Shown piece after piece: positions 18,160 to 20,856 of a DNA stretch of 20,856 nucleotides (position 1 is the first letter of the stretch; the number at the start of each line of letters is the position of its first letter). The DNA comes from Chara braunii (Eukaryota > Streptophyta > Charophyceae > Charales > Characeae): contig BFEA01000580.1 of assembly GCA_003427395.1 (NCBI GenBank), positions 638,923 through 659,778 on the forward strand. The letters run 5' to 3'. The notes beneath the pieces are model-generated. The model worked only from the letters and a program-made list of their open reading frames with translations, was not told the origin of the DNA and did no database searches. The position numbers and the translations under genes are program-made.

Positions 18160-19930
18160 CGGGCCTCTCTATAGTTTGGACAATATCGAATGATGTGGGC
18201 AGGGTCACGCAAAATACGCATTGTCCCTGATCCACACGCTGCTGCCAGACGCGCTGGTCCAGGCCCAAATCTTCCCAAGGTCGGCCCTGTGGCAGACCTG
18301 GGTGCCAACCACTTCTCCTATAGGGTGACCTATTACCCCTATTAGGTGAACGGTTACCAGAACGGTTTTGCGGGGGACCTTGACCCCTTCCTCCCGCTTG
18401 GCGCTTTCCTCCTCTACCGCCAACCCCCTGATCACCCTGGGAACGGCCACCTGAGGCCCAGCCTCCTTGGCCCTGGCCTCCTTCTCTGCCTTGCGGCCTC
18501 CCTTTGGCCGCGACAACAGCGTAAGTCCTCCCTTGATTGTCGCTACTGTCCTCCTCCAGCCCCCACTCAATCTGTGCGTAGGGGACTTCGTCGACACTAC
18601 CCTCATCTAACGTAAGGATCAAACGATCCTTGGTCTTAACCTGTCCAGAGATAGTGTGACCCTTCCACTTCTTTCCCTTGTCCAGGTCCTTGTGCCAGAA
18701 AGTGGAAATTGACGCAGACCTTGCCTCAAACGCTACCACTTCCCTGCTCAAAGCGTCGTAGGTCATGGTAGGTTGCTGACTCTTTTCAAAGAAGTGCCCG
18801 TGCAACTGTTCGGGCATGGCGCGGCAGAAGAGATTGACCATTTGGGTCTCAGTGACCCCATGGTCAGGGACGGCCACTAACTCATCCATTACTCCCTTAA
18901 GGGCCCTAACACTCTTCCACTGGTGAGAGTGGATGGTTTGCAGCCTGTCGGAGGCTTTGACACTGCGCGAGACGTTTGCAAATCGTTCGCGCAACAGTTT
19001 AAGGAAGTCAGCGAGGGGGGTAAATGCAAAATAGGCGACTAGATCATCATTGCAATTAGCAGCACGAACCAGGGAACGGGCGAAGCTGGCGGCTTCTTCC
19101 TTTAGAGCGTGTATAGCTATTAGAACATGCTCATCTGGGGAGACCTTTTGCAGATGCACGTAGGACTTAACGTTGGCCTCCCAATTATTAAAGTTCTCTT
19201 CCTTCTTCCCGTTGTAGGAATTGGGAAATTTGACTTTGACAGGCTCCCTACGGGGACGTGCTTCCTCCTCTTTGGGAGCGGTCAGTCTGGCGCCCTCTAT
19301 GGCATCTGTGCAATAGTGCTCTGTAATGTCTAGGCGGGCCTTCACTTCAGAGCCCACCTGTGTCGCCAGTTCTCGTGCAAAGTCCCTGAGTCCCAATCGG
19401 ATTGAACGCACGACAATGTCTCGACTTCTGCCAAATAGGAATTGTTCTTCCTGGATCTGTGCCAAGCGTTCTATATTCTTTGCCATAATTTCCATCTTCC
19501 CCAATAAATCTACCTGAACCGCCATCTGATCTCTCTGCTTCTTTATCTCCTCCAATTCTCTTGTCGCTTGGCTCGTCACCTCCATCCTTCTTTTCCTTTC
19601 CCTTGTCAAATGAAACTTCCATTCCATCCTTTTCTCATCTTCCAACACCTACCGCTTGAGTGGATCTTCTTCAGCATCCCACTCTTTCACGGCTGCCTCC
19701 TATTCCTCCCTGGACACATACATCAAGGCCTCCTCATCTTCTCCCAGAGATAATCCGGCAACCCACTCTGTAATCTTTTTCTCCATTAAATCTTCTTTTG
19801 TGCCACTGGACTCCCCTCTTCCTTCTGCCCGTCGCCTTTCCAGCGGCTGTTCTTCCTCCTCTTCCTCCTCTTCTACCGCCTTGAGCTTCTCTTCCTCTTC
19901 TTTCTTTAACCTTTCTCTCTCTCTGGCCAT
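18047..19930 (-). pseudogene. gag: Gypsy gag (capsid/nucleocapsid), disrupted
   Basis: The first in-frame ATG after the upstream stop at 20051-20053 is at 19930 (MARERERLKKEEEEK). The frame runs through a Glu/Arg/Lys-rich, probably coiled-coil segment and meets TAG at 19700-19702 and at 19649-19651. It then stays open through a Retrotrans_gag-like domain (NWEANVKSYVHLQKVS, RLQTIHSHQWK, MVNLFCRAMPEQLHGHF) and a Gly/Arg/Gln-rich RNA-binding region near 18300-18520. The zinc knuckle keeps its first pair (CVFC), but a missing base just after it moves the rest (DPAHIIRYCPNY) into another frame at about 18160-18215. The gag frame itself stops at 18047. Gag would assemble the particle and bind element RNA. 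In-frame homology before the first TAG shows that the true start lies upstream of 19702. Confidence 0.85.
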
Positions 19931-20417
19931 CTTCTCCTCAATCTTCTTTAACTGCACTAGCCTAGACTCTACTACTACAGCCGTCACTACAGAACCTGTC
20001 GTTGACCAGGAGGTATTTAAGGAGATCCCTCGTAACTCCTCAAGAATTCTTTAACGTCGCAGACAGGACGACGTGGTCAGCAGGTTCTCTCAAGACTTAG
20101 ACGACCTGTTGTGCAGCCCACAACTCAGATTTCGGGCCTGCCGTGCCACATCGAGCAGCCCGCCGGTCAGTACCGGTCCTTGGGAGGGTTAGGCCTCCGG
20201 GACAATCGAGTCGTCAGACATAGTCTTTAGCCCTACTCTGCCGGCAGGGGTTTGGTCAACGAAGCCGTACACGGAGTCCTATCACCTGGACAGAAGAGAC
20301 TCAATGCAGAAAGGAGAGACAAACAGACTTAGACTCAGGCAGTACCAACGCTTGGTCAACATCCATAGGGCGGGGGGATAGGCTGAGGGCTCGACGAGAT
20401 TATACCAACTCCAGCTT
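19931..20417. other. Leader side of the gypsy element, no intact gene
   Basis: On the minus strand the gag frame is open upstream to a TAA at 20051-20053. Further up, an in-frame ATG at 20221 (MSDDSIVPEA) is followed by three stops before that point, so an originally longer gag is possible but unproven. No LTR end or primer-binding site was recognised. Scattered GGTCA motifs anticipate the cluster to the right. Confidence 0.5.
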
Positions 20418-20526
20418 GGTCAAATCGTGGTCAACAACTCCGGTCAACGCCTTGGTCAGCGCTTGGTCAATGTGGTCAAACCCCGGTCAACGCTCCGGTC
20501 AACGCTCCGGTCAACCCTCTGGTCAG
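20418..20526. promoter_or_regulatory. Cluster of ten phased W-box-like hexamers
   Basis: GGTCAA starts at 20418, 20429, 20442, 20465, 20474, 20485, 20497 and 20509, with GGTCAG at 20454 and 20521. On the minus strand these read TTGACC/CTGACC, and TTGAC is the core of the plant W-box bound by WRKY factors. Spacings are 9-13 bp, mostly 11-12, close to one DNA turn. The stretch 20485-20514 includes two near-identical CGCTCCGGTCAA units, so local duplication contributed. It lies about 200-300 bp upstream of a candidate plus-strand start at 20720 and also upstream of the gypsy gag on the minus strand. Confidence 0.5.
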
Positions 20527-20719
20527 CTATGGCTGCCGGCACCTTCTTCCTCGCCAATCTCCCTTCTCTTTCTCCTCCTTCACCCTTCTTCTTTCTCGCT
20601 GTTTCTCTTTTTTTTTTTTTTTGTACACCCCCGACTATGTCTGTCTTCACCTTCGTTTTCCCTCCTTCCTCCTTCCTGCTTCTCTTCCCTCTCTCCTCCG
20701 TGTTCCAAGCCCTGCGGCT
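20527..20719 (+). other. Pyrimidine-rich stretch with T-run, possible 5' leader
   Basis: CTT/TCC runs and a T-run (about 20608-20622) lie between the W-box-like cluster and the ATG at 20720. An upstream ATG at 20637 opens a Leu/Phe/Pro-rich frame. CT-rich leaders are common near plant promoters, but simple-sequence DNA would look the same. Confidence 0.35.
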
Positions 20720-20856
20720 ATGGCCGCTACTTCTTCTTGGACCGCACAACCAATCTTCAGCGCAGCAGGTACGTGGTAACCCAATCTTGTATCGCTCAGC
20801 CCCTCTCTCTCTCTCTCTCTCTCTTCGTTGTTGTCCTCTGTGCAGGTACGCGTCAC
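20720..20856 (+). CDS. Speculative start of a host gene (exon 1, intron, start of exon 2), cut by the window edge
   Basis: ATG at 20720, in the favourable context GCTATGGCCGC, opens MAATSSWTAQPIFSAA. Right after CAG at 20768 comes GTACGT, a good donor. A CT-repeat polypyrimidine tract and TGTGCAG, a good acceptor ending at 20845, follow, giving a 77-nt intron. Joining across it stays open to the window end; without splicing this frame stops at a TAA inside the putative intron. An alternative ATG at 20637 gives a hydrophobic, signal-peptide-like frame through the same donor. No protein family can be named from so few residues. Pyrimidine-rich DNA imitates acceptors easily, so this is a weak call. 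Confidence 0.2.

Larger units (their letters stand above)
14512..19930 (-). mobile_element. Ty3/gypsy LTR retrotransposon, degenerate, internal region
   Basis: In minus-strand order the element has gag, a glycine/arginine-rich region, a zinc knuckle, an aspartic protease (DSGA), RT (YLDD), RNase H, integrase (HHCC, DD35E), a GPWPV module and a chromodomain-like tail. The order PR-RT-RH-IN is that of Ty3/gypsy, and the tail suggests the chromovirus branch. At least five nonsense codons and three frameshifts break it. I could not delimit either LTR, a primer-binding site or a polypurine tract; the 5' LTR may lie beyond the right edge. The flanks 13441-14511 and 19931-20417 probably belong partly to the element. 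Confidence 0.9.

Overview
The window looks like retroelement-rich, non-genic nuclear DNA of a plant-lineage (streptophyte) eukaryote. The evidence is decayed LINE and Ty3/gypsy coding sequence, long simple-sequence tracts, a short run of plant-type TTTAGGG telomere-like repeats, and no bacterial-style gene packing. A charophyte alga such as Chara or an early land plant would fit, but that is a guess from general character. Apart from one speculative first exon at the right edge, every recognisable coding stretch is a broken transposable-element gene.

Layout, left to right. 1-495: (TA)n/minisatellite and pyrimidine-rich repeats. 557-5902: a LINE on the minus strand (LINE-A) with a long ORF1 and the start of ORF2 (endonuclease). 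Two other elements are nested in it. One is an 868-bp hAT-like non-autonomous DNA transposon (1041-1908, perfect 8-bp target duplication). The other is a 998-bp poly(A)-tailed retroposon (3498-4495, 18-bp target duplication) with a perfect GUAA-loop hairpin just before its A-tail. 5903-8663: a gene-free spacer of tandem and inverted repeats between two head-to-head LINE copies. 8664-10815: a second copy of the same LINE family on the plus strand (LINE-B). It carries ORF1 only and gives an empty-site comparison for the retroposon in LINE-A. 10816-13440: a purine-rich, non-coding block built from two diverged ~0.6-0.7 kb direct repeats that share an ordered series of hairpins. 13441-14511: ambiguous bases and short tandem repeats, probably the 3' flank or 3' LTR side of the next element. 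14512-19930: a Ty3/gypsy retrotransposon on the minus strand (gag, protease, RT, RNase H, integrase, chromodomain-like tail), broken by nonsense mutations and frameshifts. 19931-20856: its leader side, then ten phased GGTCAA/GGTCAG (W-box-like) hexamers, a pyrimidine-rich stretch, and a possible plus-strand first exon with a 77-nt intron.

The elements do not work together as a pathway; the window records insertion and decay. Its most informative parts are the nested insertions with intact target duplications, the two LINE copies that allow ancestral inference (mostly synonymous change in one ORF1 block, a CX2CX4HX6C zinc knuckle), the hairpin-bearing direct repeats, and the W-box-like array next to a candidate host-gene start. 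No CRISPR array, rRNA or credible tRNA gene was seen.
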